Below, piece after piece: positions 1 to 5,481 of a DNA stretch of 5,481 bases (its first letter is position 1; every line of letters starts with the position of its first letter). This DNA comes from an uncultured Chlamydiaceae bacterium (GTDB taxonomy: Bacteria > Chlamydiota > Chlamydiia > Chlamydiales > Parachlamydiaceae): positions 1-5,481 of the forward strand of contig CAMFKA010000146.1 of NCBI GenBank assembly GCA_945957185.1. Reading direction: 5' to 3'. Under the pieces are notes generated by a model. That model made no database searches, was not told where the DNA came from, and saw nothing but the letters and a program-made list of their open reading frames with translations. A program made the translations under genes and the position numbers.

Positions 1-56
1 AAAAATAAGGTCGAGGCCTGCAAGGCCGGCATAAAAAATGGGTAATGATTAGGCCG

Positions 57-175
57 TTGCCCCTGCCCTTGCCCAAATTTTTACGAAGCAGTGTTCGATT
101 ATCGAAGAATGCACCTGATGCTAGACGTCTCGCTCTGATAGTTAAATGAAAAAATTTGGGCAAGGGCAGGGGCAA
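57..175. repeat. Perfect 26-bp inverted repeat with a 67-nt spacer
   Basis: Bases 57-82 and 150-175 are exact reverse complements of each other over 26 positions. The inner ends are A/T-rich (AAATTTTT on the left, AAAAATTT on the right) and the outer parts are G/C-rich (CCCCTGCCCTTGCCC on the left). The match stops at base 56 on the left and 176 on the right. The spacer (83-149) has no reading frame of note; it contains a small dyad, TTCGAT-T-ATCGAA (94-106), and an 8-bp palindrome, AGACGTCT (123-130). No flanking direct duplication is visible, so a small transposon-like element is possible but not supported. The repeat lies downstream of the tRNA pair, without a U-tract after the stem, so it is not a standard intrinsic terminator. 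Bases 1-56 and 192-259 hold no gene I can support. Confidence 0.9.
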
Positions 176-191
176 GGGCACGGGCAGGGGG
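158..191 (+). repeat. 12-mer tandem repeat with six G-tracts (putative G-quadruplex)
   Basis: On the plus strand the 12-mer GGGCAAGGGCAG (158-169) is followed by GGGCAAGGGCAC (170-181), one mismatch apart, and then a partial copy, GGGCAGGGGG (182-191). It holds six G-runs of three to five bases (158-160, 164-166, 169-172, 176-178, 182-184, 187-191) separated by only two or three bases, which satisfies the usual G3+ short-loop quadruplex pattern with runs to spare. Bases 158-175 are also the G-rich part of the right arm of the inverted repeat, so the same bases could form either a duplex stem or a quadruplex. The minus-strand transcript past the tRNAs would carry the C-rich version of this tract. 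Confidence 0.85.
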
Positions 192-259
192 AAATTACTA
201 CCCCGCATCTGGTGCGCAAATGATTTTTGATTGAACTGTAAGGAAAAACAAATGAATAA

Positions 260-332
260 TAGCGGCAGCCGGACTTGAACCGACGACACGCGGATTATGA
301 TTCCGCTGCTCTACCGACTGAGCTATGCCGCC
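260..332 (-). tRNA. tRNA with CAU anticodon, probably elongator tRNA-Met
   Basis: A 73-nt cloverleaf on the minus strand has acceptor GGCGGCA paired with TGCCGCT, ending in a G1:U72 wobble and A73. Its D arm is GCTC-AGTCGGTA-GAGC, its anticodon stem GCGGA/TCCGC with loop ATCATAA, and its T arm GTCGG-TTCAAGT-CCGGC. The anticodon CAT lies at 299-297. It lacks the initiator signs: base 1 is paired and there is no triple G:C in the anticodon stem. A CAU tRNA can also be the minor isoleucine tRNA, whose C34 is changed to lysidine by TilS. The GCGGA-ATCATAA-TCCGC arm resembles elongator Met genes I know better than Ile2 genes, so Met is preferred but not proven. CCA is not encoded. A U-rich stretch (TTTTT at 248-244) follows 12 nt downstream without a clear hairpin. 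Confidence 0.85.
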
Positions 333-358
333 ATCTTTGATGCTAATGATAAGACAAT

Positions 359-431
359 TAGCGGGGGAAGGATTCGAACCTCCGACCTTTGGGTTATGAG
401 CCCAACGAGCTAACCCCTGCTCCACCCCGCG
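359..431 (-). tRNA. Initiator tRNA-fMet (anticodon CAU)
   Basis: The minus strand folds into a full cloverleaf of 73 nt, with the anticodon CAT at 398-396 in loop CTCATAA. Three features mark it as the initiator. The anticodon stem has three consecutive G:C pairs (GGG/CCC) next to the loop. The D stem has an A11:U24 pair. The first base, C1, cannot pair with base 72, which is what lets the formylase act and excludes EF-Tu. Base 72 is U here, not the A of the Escherichia coli type. The T arm is GGAGG-TTCGAAT-CCTTC with one G:U pair. The 3' CCA is not encoded (A73 is followed by ATT), so the CCA-adding enzyme must supply it. It is first in a two-tRNA transcript, 57 nt after waaA and 27 nt ahead of the second tRNA. 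Confidence 0.95.
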
Positions 432-463
432 TTAGCTTGACTTACCATCGATAAGAAACCTAA

Positions 464-492
464 ACTATAGTAAACGGCACCTTTATTCTCAA
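464..492 (-). promoter_or_regulatory. Sigma70-type promoter for the two tRNA genes
   Basis: On the minus strand a -35 box TTGAGA (492-487) is followed after exactly 17 nt by a -10 box TATAGT (469-464). Each matches five of six bases of the sigma70 consensus. The predicted transcription start is near 457, leaving a leader of about 26 nt before the initiator tRNA. The -35 box overlaps the TGA stop of waaA (491-489), so the promoter fits exactly into the gene boundary. A strong constitutive promoter here would release the tRNAs from dependence on read-through of the upstream operon. The call rests on sequence match and position only. Confidence 0.75.
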
Positions 493-1691
493 GGATATTT
501 CTTCAATATTTCCTTAAATGTTTCGGAAACCCCTCCCTGTATAGCCTCAAGCGCGCAAATAATTTTCTCCTTCGGCACCGCAAATCGTAAATTCTCCGCA
601 ATTTCGTCGCCGCGCACTTGCTTTCCTATCTCATATTTTAACACAATCTCCCTCATTTCCGCTTGCCCTTCCATATGCGGACCGAACAATACCGGAATTT
701 CGGAAAACGCGGGCTCCAAAATGTTGTGCCCTCCTATTCCCGAAACAAAACTCCCGCCGACCAGCGCTATCGATCCCACAGAGTAACACTTTCTCAAGAC
801 CCCCATCGCATCCACCAAAATCACACGCTTTCCCGTTTCTCCTAACGAAAATCTGCTGGCAACACCTTTAAGCTCCTCGGCGACCTTATTAAAACGCTCG
901 GGATGGCGCGGAACGATCAACAACTTCGAATTCGGAATATCAGCTTTCAAAAATTCCCTTAACACGATCGCTTCTTCCCCGGGGTGGGTCGAACCGGCAA
1001 CAACAACATACTCTCCATCCGCAATTCCCAATTTTTCTTTGAATGCGTTCAACACCCCAAGTTCAATCGGTGCGGGAGTGTCGTCGTATTTGAGGTTGGG
1101 GATAACATGCATCTTTTCGTCCGGGACGCCCAATTTCGTAAATCGATCGCCGTACAGCTCGGATTGCACGCAAAACAGATCGACAGCCCCTAAAAGACGT
1201 TTTGCTAGCCACGGCAACTTCTCCAGCCTCTGAAACGAACGCTCCGAAATCTTCCCATTCACCAAAGCGACGCAAGCGCCCTCGGCTTTGCTATACTTCA
1301 AAAAGTGGTACCAAAAATCGGTTTCGGTGAGCACCACAAGGTTTGGCTTCGCTTCGCTTAACAAGCGCTTCATTGTCCAGGAAAAATCCAACGGCAGCAA
1401 GATGTGGTAGTCGGCAAAAGGGAGAGATTTTTTCGCTTCCTGATGCCCTGTGCCGGTGATATTGGAAACGACTAATGTAGCGTCATAATGCTCTTTTAAC
1501 CGTTTAGCCAGCTTTGCTACAGCTTTGGTTTCCCCTACAGAAACTGCATGCACCCAGATCAATGGCTTATCCCCTTTCACGATACGCGGCATTTTAAAAT
1601 GTCTTCGTTCCGTATATTTGGCGCTAAAAAAACGAGGCAGATAGGTCAATCCGTATAAGGCGAGCCCAAAATTATAAAACAAACTAAACAT
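489..1691 (-). CDS. waaA: 3-deoxy-D-manno-octulosonic acid (Kdo) transferase WaaA
   Basis: WaaA is a GT30 glycosyltransferase that adds Kdo from CMP-Kdo to the lipid A precursor on the cytosolic face of the inner membrane. In chlamydiae the orthologue (GseA/KdtA) adds several Kdo units and creates the genus epitope. The product has 400 residues from the chosen start. An N-terminal hydrophobic segment (about 3-22) suggests membrane anchoring. VHAVSVGE (47-54) holds the proposed catalytic base E54, and TETDFW (122-127) holds the second conserved acid, E123. The C-terminal sugar-nucleotide domain shows PRHPERF (261-267), GGS (312-314) and GGHNILEPA (320-328). The frame stays open upstream to 1739, but the ATG at 1691 gives the normal family N-terminus, and the upstream 16 residues would lie inside the transporter gene. 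This start overlaps the transporter stop by 8 nt. A weak GAGG lies 12 nt upstream of it. How many Kdo units it transfers cannot be told from sequence. Confidence 0.96.
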   Translation of the reverse strand: MFSLFYNFGLALYGLTYLPRFFSAKYTERRHFKMPRIVKGDKPLIWVHAVSVGETKAVAKLAKRLKEHYDATLVVSNITGTGHQEAKKSLPFADYHILLPLDFSWTMKRLLSEAKPNLVVLTETDFWYHFLKYSKAEGACVALVNGKISERSFQRLEKLPWLAKRLLGAVDLFCVQSELYGDRFTKLGVPDEKMHVIPNLKYDDTPAPIELGVLNAFKEKLGIADGEYVVVAGSTHPGEEAIVLREFLKADIPNSKLLIVPRHPERFNKVAEELKGVASRFSLGETGKRVILVDAMGVLRKCYSVGSIALVGGSFVSGIGGHNILEPAFSEIPVLFGPHMEGQAEMREIVLKYEIGKQVRGDEIAENLRFAVPKEKIICALEAIQGGVSETFKEILKKYP

Positions 1692-3156
1692 GATGTTCGG
1701 AAACCTCTTTAGGGGTGCGATTGGGCATGCGGAACGCAAACATTAACGCTAACGCGGCAATCGCTCCGCAACCAAAAAATACTGCGTGGAGCGATTTAGA
1801 GAACGCTTCGACGATGCCATTTAAATTTTCGGGGGCAATCGTCGATCTTAGATGGGGATCGAAAATTTTGTGTGACGCTGCGATCAATGAGACCATGTCC
1901 TGCGCTTTGATTTCGTCCACAGCGACTTGATAAAGCCCCAATTGTAACCCTCCCATCATCGCGATGCCGATCATGCCACCAAACGTCCTCGAAAATGTGA
2001 CCATCGATGTCGCTGCACCCAAAGTCTCCGGAGGAGCTGCCGCTTGTACAGCAACCATATTGGCGTTGGCGATGATGCTGACGCCACACCCAACGATGTA
2101 ATTCCCAACCATCAGTAACCCTACTGAAGTGTGAGTTCCTTGCAAGAACAGTACATAGAAACCTATGACAACAAGTAAAGCTCCCGTCGTAGACATCCAG
2201 CGAAAGCCAAACCGGTTGAGGACTGTTCCGCTGATCAGCGATCCCGTAAAACTACCAAAAGCAACCGCTGTCACCACTTTCCCTGCAACAATTGCAGCCT
2301 CCCCTAAAACCCCCTGCACAAACATCGGAGTGAAATTGGACACATTGAAAAGGAAAAATCCCGCAAAAAATGCCAAGATGACAGGCAACGAGATCGCTGC
2401 TCTGTGAAAGAGGTGGAATGGAATAAAAGGGTGGTGGATTTTTTTTCGGAATGACACGAAATAGATCATGACAAAAACGCCAAATAGCAGCACTAACCAA
2501 TTAATAGGATCGGTATTGAATTTTCCCAAATTCAACAGACCATAAACGATAGCAAGGGTTCCTACCGTAAACAGAACTCCTCCCGAATAGTCGATAGTGA
2601 AATGTTTCCGCGCAGGTTCGGGGATGACGGTTCGAAAGGTAAATGCCAGGATAATAAGAAAACCGAAAGGAATATTGATCCAGAAAGCCCACGGCCACGA
2701 AAACTTAGCAGTCAGGAATGCTCCAAGTGCCGGCCCCAGCACGCTTGCCAGCGCCCACATCGCCCCGACTAATGCCTGCATCTTTGCTCGCTTCTCTATG
2801 GGATAGAGCGCCCCAAACAACACAAGGCTTAATGTCAGCAATCCGGACGAACCCACACCTTGCACCACGCGAAAAGCGATCAGCTGCTGCATCGATGTCG
2901 CCATCCCGCACAACAATGACCCTAGCAGAAAGACTGCCACGCTGGCCAAATAAGTTTTTTTGTAACCAAAGGAATCGGCAAGGGCTCCCGCAAACGGTGC
3001 TGTGACAACAGAGGCTAGCATGAAACTGTTTGCAACCCAAGGATAGAGATCAAATCCTCCCAACTCGGAGATAATTGTCGGCATGATTGTCGCTGTGACA
3101 AGAGCCTCCATAGCGGAGCAAAAAACTCCCAATAAAATTGTAATTACCGTAATCAT
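1684..3156 (-). CDS. MFS transporter, DHA2 (14-TMS) drug:H+ antiporter type
   Basis: This is an inner-membrane secondary transporter of the major facilitator superfamily, probably proton-driven export of a drug or other small hydrophobic molecule; the substrate cannot be read from sequence. The 490-residue product has about 14 hydrophobic helices, roughly at 4-26, 40-60, 69-87, 93-118, 130-150, 156-176, 192-210, 219-236, 255-275, 290-312, 321-339, 345-372, 384-412 and 455-477. Motif A is GALADSFGYKK (57-67). Motif B contains R96 and QG (99-100). The antiporter motif C region is at 131-149 with GP at 141-142. The DHA2-like element SWPWAFWINIPFG is at 153-165. The helix 1 motif has E17 in MEALVTATIMP where many DHA2 proteins have Asp. 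A soluble loop at about 411-454 precedes the last helix, as is common in the family. The ATG overlaps the ligA TGA (ATGA), with AAGGA at 3169-3165 eight bases upstream as a ribosome binding site. Confidence 0.93.
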   Translation of the reverse strand: MITVITILLGVFCSAMEALVTATIMPTIISELGGFDLYPWVANSFMLASVVTAPFAGALADSFGYKKTYLASVAVFLLGSLLCGMATSMQQLIAFRVVQGVGSSGLLTLSLVLFGALYPIEKRAKMQALVGAMWALASVLGPALGAFLTAKFSWPWAFWINIPFGFLIILAFTFRTVIPEPARKHFTIDYSGGVLFTVGTLAIVYGLLNLGKFNTDPINWLVLLFGVFVMIYFVSFRKKIHHPFIPFHLFHRAAISLPVILAFFAGFFLFNVSNFTPMFVQGVLGEAAIVAGKVVTAVAFGSFTGSLISGTVLNRFGFRWMSTTGALLVVIGFYVLFLQGTHTSVGLLMVGNYIVGCGVSIIANANMVAVQAAAPPETLGAATSMVTFSRTFGGMIGIAMMGGLQLGLYQVAVDEIKAQDMVSLIAASHKIFDPHLRSTIAPENLNGIVEAFSKSLHAVFFGCGAIAALALMFAFRMPNRTPKEVSEHHV

Positions 3157-5150
3157 TTAGGAGATCCTTCTGCGATGAATTCTTGAAATTCCGCTTCAGA
3201 TAAAATCGGAATTCCCAATGTTTTAGCTTTTTCGTATTTTGAGCCCGGATCTTCCCCAACGACGACATAATCGGTTTTCTTGCTGACAGATTCCGAAACT
3301 TTTCCTCCCCTCTCTTTGATGAGAGCGGCAGCTTCGCTACGAGTCAAACGAACCAAAGTTCCTGTTAAAACAAAGCTTTTGCCGTTGCAAGGATGATCCA
3401 AATGCTGCGGTTGCGCCATGTCGGCAGGGTGCACTCCCCTCTCAATCAACAGCTGCACTTCTCGCTGACTTTCCGGATCTTTCAAAAACTCCTCGATGGC
3501 GTTGGCGACTTTTTCTCCAATGCCATTGATCGCCAGCAATTGCTCTTTGGAGGTCTCGAGAAATTTCTGGAACGTTCCAAACTGGCGAGCAAGCTCCTCG
3601 GCGGTCCCGGCGCCGACATGCTTGATGCCAAGTGCTAAAATGAACCTGTCCAATTTGATCTGTTTCGATTTTTCGATGGCGGAGAGCAAATTATTAATCG
3701 ATTTCTCTTTAAATCCGTCGAGTTGCTCCAACTTCTCCCGAGTAAGTGTGTAGATATCAGAAGGTGTTGCCACAAACCCTTTCTTAACGAGCTGTTCGAC
3801 AACTTTTTCACCCATATTTTCAATGTCCATACCGTCTTTGCCGGCAAAATACTCGATCTTTCTTAAAAGCTGCTCCGGGCAACCTTTTGCGTTGGGACAA
3901 CGGATCGCTACTTCTCCTTCGACCACAGCGACATTCGCTCCACACGAAGGGCAGTGATGCGGCATTCTCCACGGTGCTACTCCCGGCTGGCGATACTCCA
4001 TCAACACTTCAACAACTTTGGGAATGACATCCCCTCCTTTCTCTATGACAACGGAGTCGTGAAGGCGGATGTCTTTTCTTTCGATCTCTTCCTGGTTGTG
4101 TAAGGTCGCCCGGCTGATCGTACTTCCGGCAAGCAAGACGGGTTCCAATTCAGCCACCGGAGTCAACACCCCGGTTCTTCCTACCTGTACAGTGATATCT
4201 CGTATGACAGTTTTTGCTTGCTCGGCAGCAAATTTATAGGCGATCGCCCAGCGTGGATTTTTTCCGGTAGATCCTAGAGCGTTCTGCTCGCGCAGATCAT
4301 CCAACTTCACCACCATTCCATCGATGTCATAAGGGAGCTTGGGACGCTCTTCTAAAATTTTTCCGGCAAATTGCCAAATGCCTTCCAAAGAGTCACACGT
4401 GGTGTGCATAGCAACGAGAGGGAGCTTTTGTTCGCGAATAAAATCCAAAACCGCGGTCTGTGTGGTGACACCGGGGATCTCCCCTGCGATAGCGTAAAAG
4501 ACGATTTGCAATCCACGACGTGCGACTTCTTTTGGATCGAGCAATTTCAAAGACCCCGCAGCAGCGTTTCGAGGGTTTGCCCACAACTCTTCGCCTCTCT
4601 TCAGTCGAGCGTGATTAATGGTTTTAAACACTTCGTGAGGCATAAACACTTCGCCCCGCACTTCCAGTTCCCCTTTGTACGGAATGCTCATCGGCAACGA
4701 GTGAATCGACTTCAAATTCGCAGTGATATCATCGCCCTCTTTACCATCGCCACGGGTGGCTCCCCTAACGAATTTACCGTCCCTGTAAAGGAGCGTCACG
4801 GCAATGCCGTCCATCTTCAATTCGCACGTGAAGCGATTCTCTAGCTTTCCCGTCAGTTTGACAACACGTTTAAGAAAATCTTCGATCTCCGATTTCGAAT
4901 ACGTGTTCGCCAGCGAAAGCATGGGGATCTTGTGGACAATGGAAGGGAAACTTCCTGTTGTCGATTCCCCAACGCGTTGTGTTGGAGAATTAGCGTCCAC
5001 CCATTCGGGATGCTCTTTTTCCACTAACTCCAACTTCTTCAACAGCAGGTCGTAAGCGTAGTCAGAAATCAACGGATCGTGATCTTGGTAGTAGCGGCGG
5101 TTGTGCAGCCAAATTTCTTCACACAAATGGAGATAGTCTTGATAAGTCAT
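3153..5150 (-). CDS. ligA: NAD+-dependent DNA ligase LigA
   Basis: LigA seals nicks during Okazaki fragment joining and repair, using NAD+ to adenylate an active-site lysine. The 665-residue product is full length for the family. Domain order is complete. The Ia NMN-binding domain lies at about 1-60, with Y20, D30, Y33 and D34 matching the NAD+ contacts. The nucleotidyltransferase domain has K112 in the KMDG motif, EVRGEV (163-168), NPRNAAAGSL (192-201) and DIDGMVVK (275-282). The OB fold follows at about 315-390, with VGRTGVLTPVAELEPV. A four-cysteine zinc finger uses C400, C403, C418 and C424. Helix-hairpin-helix repeats follow (LDGF 477-480, GIKHVGAGTAEELA 508-521, INGIGEKVANAI 541-552), and a BRCT domain fills about 588-663. 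The ATG at 5150 places the Ia domain correctly and overlaps the glgB stop by 4 nt. There is no convincing Shine-Dalgarno sequence before it, so translation probably depends on coupling to glgB. Confidence 0.98.
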   Translation of the reverse strand: MTYQDYLHLCEEIWLHNRRYYQDHDPLISDYAYDLLLKKLELVEKEHPEWVDANSPTQRVGESTTGSFPSIVHKIPMLSLANTYSKSEIEDFLKRVVKLTGKLENRFTCELKMDGIAVTLLYRDGKFVRGATRGDGKEGDDITANLKSIHSLPMSIPYKGELEVRGEVFMPHEVFKTINHARLKRGEELWANPRNAAAGSLKLLDPKEVARRGLQIVFYAIAGEIPGVTTQTAVLDFIREQKLPLVAMHTTCDSLEGIWQFAGKILEERPKLPYDIDGMVVKLDDLREQNALGSTGKNPRWAIAYKFAAEQAKTVIRDITVQVGRTGVLTPVAELEPVLLAGSTISRATLHNQEEIERKDIRLHDSVVIEKGGDVIPKVVEVLMEYRQPGVAPWRMPHHCPSCGANVAVVEGEVAIRCPNAKGCPEQLLRKIEYFAGKDGMDIENMGEKVVEQLVKKGFVATPSDIYTLTREKLEQLDGFKEKSINNLLSAIEKSKQIKLDRFILALGIKHVGAGTAEELARQFGTFQKFLETSKEQLLAINGIGEKVANAIEEFLKDPESQREVQLLIERGVHPADMAQPQHLDHPCNGKSFVLTGTLVRLTRSEAAALIKERGGKVSESVSKKTDYVVVGEDPGSKYEKAKTLGIPILSEAEFQEFIAEGSPK

Positions 5151-5439
5151 GGAAATCGCACCGAAAAAATCATAGTAGCGAGAGGAGCGACCTGCAGCAT
5201 GATGCCGTGGGAGCCGCCGCCCTCATGGTTGTAACAGATGGAGGGCTTTGGACAGTGTTTTCCGGAGCCGCCATAGTCAGCAGCATCGGTGTTAAAGACC
5301 TCGGTAACCTCTAAAGCATTCTTCAGAGGGATGTAGTACTTTTCGTGGTATTGGGGAGTGTGATTGTGCAGGCAAAGCAAGTACTCTCCTTTCCCCTTTC
5401 TCAGATAGCTGATAATGCAGTTGTGGCGGTCGCCAAAAT
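5147..5439 (-). CDS. glgB: 1,4-alpha-glucan branching enzyme, C-terminal fragment (5' part missing at the contig end)
   Basis: GlgB makes alpha-1,6 branches in glycogen by cutting an alpha-1,4 glucan chain and transferring the piece to a 6-hydroxyl; it is a cytosolic GH13 enzyme. Only the last 96 residues are present, read from 5437 with two bases of a preceding codon at 5438-5439. They cover the C-terminal beta-sandwich domain, not the catalytic barrel. Recognisable stretches are FGDRHNCIISYLRKG at the start of the fragment, LLCLHNHTPQYHEKYY, then VFNTDAADYGGSG, and the closing APLATMIFSVRF, which corresponds to the PPLATIWLV ending of enterobacterial GlgB. The form of these motifs is, from memory, close to chlamydial GlgB. 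The gene is cut by the adapter artefact, so the truncation is technical and does not show a pseudogene. Its TGA stop overlaps the ligA ATG in ATGA. An internal TTG at 5380 is not a credible start because homology continues upstream of it. Confidence 0.88.
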
Positions 5440-5481
5440 CTGTCTCTTATACACATCTCCGAGCCCACGAGACCGGAGCCT
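5440..5481. other. Nextera (Tn5) sequencing adapter and i7 index left on the contig end; not genomic
   Basis: Bases 5440-5458 read CTGTCTCTTATACACATCT, the 19-bp Tn5 mosaic end used in Nextera libraries. Bases 5459-5473 read CCGAGCCCACGAGAC, the rest of the Illumina read-through adapter on the i7 side. The last eight bases, CGGAGCCT, sit exactly where the i7 index belongs, and I recall that octamer as one of the Nextera XT v2 indices. The order mosaic end, adapter, index is the one expected when a read runs past a short insert. The glgB reading frame ends in meaningful sequence right at 5439. These bases should be trimmed and not read as a transposon insertion or as part of a gene. Confidence 0.98.

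Noticed and set aside
6..27. Hairpin GGCCT-TGC-AGGCC on the minus strand with TTATTTTT downstream, as an intrinsic terminator
   Set aside because: The stem is only 5 bp and is separated from the T-tract by about 8 nt, and the window ends at the T-tract. It could still be a weak terminator for the tRNA transcript but cannot be supported.
57..175. Inverted repeat as the ends of an insertion sequence or as a CRISPR-like repeat
   Set aside because: The 67-nt spacer has no coding capacity, there is no visible target-site duplication, and the repeat is inverted with only two copies. Neither an IS nor a CRISPR array fits.
188..204. GGGG-9nt-CCCC hairpin next to the tandem repeat
   Set aside because: A 4-bp stem with a 9-nt loop is weak and likely chance at the edge of a G-rich tract.
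198..425. 75-codon minus-strand reading frame with peptides such as GGIAQSVEQRNHNPRVVGSSP
   Set aside because: It is the translation of the two tRNA genes. This peptide pattern is a well-known false protein from tRNA loci, and the frame lies across both cloverleaves.
1692..1739. 16-codon N-terminal extension of waaA
   Set aside because: The extension lies wholly inside the transporter gene and does not resemble WaaA N-termini. The ATG at 1691 gives the expected family start and a normal overlap.
4371..4844. 157-codon plus-strand frame, the longest antisense frame
   Set aside because: It lies opposite the highly conserved ligA nucleotidyltransferase domain and has no recognisable domain. It is a shadow of ligA. 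The same applies to the other plus-strand frames across waaA, the transporter and ligA.
5440..5458. Natural Tn5/IS50 end inserted in glgB
   Set aside because: The 19-bp end is the engineered mosaic end and is followed directly by Illumina adapter and index, so it comes from library preparation.

Overview
The window looks like a chromosomal fragment of a Gram-negative bacterium, most likely a member of the Chlamydiales (an environmental, Parachlamydia-like lineage rather than Chlamydia itself). That placement is an inference. The predicted Kdo transferase and the GlgB C-terminus look, from memory of the families, more like chlamydial homologues than enterobacterial ones. Base composition appears moderate, and every protein gene is on the minus strand. 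No database search was possible.

Layout, read in the direction of transcription from right to left. Bases 5440-5481 are not biological: they are a Nextera (Tn5) library adapter plus an 8-base index left on the contig end. Bases 5147-5439 hold the C-terminal 96 codons of a glycogen branching enzyme (glgB), cut by that artefact. It is followed by ligA (NAD+-dependent DNA ligase, 5150-3153), a 14-helix DHA2-type MFS transporter (3156-1684) and waaA (Kdo transferase, 1691-489). All three junctions overlap (4, 4 and 8 nt), so the four genes look like one translationally coupled transcript that joins glycogen synthesis, replication and repair, efflux and lipid A-Kdo assembly.

A near-consensus sigma70-type promoter (492-464), whose -35 box overlaps the waaA stop codon, should start a separate transcript. 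That transcript carries two CAU-anticodon tRNAs: initiator tRNA-fMet (431-359), then probably elongator tRNA-Met (332-260).

The left 259 bases have no protein gene. They carry a perfect 26-bp inverted repeat (57-82 and 150-175, 67-nt spacer). Its right arm runs into a G-rich 12-mer tandem repeat (158-191) with six G-tracts, a predicted G-quadruplex. This is the only structure in the window that the ordinary gene content does not explain. I see no new defence, mobile or RNA-guided system here. The window is mostly housekeeping, plus one unusual intergenic element and one clear sequencing artefact.
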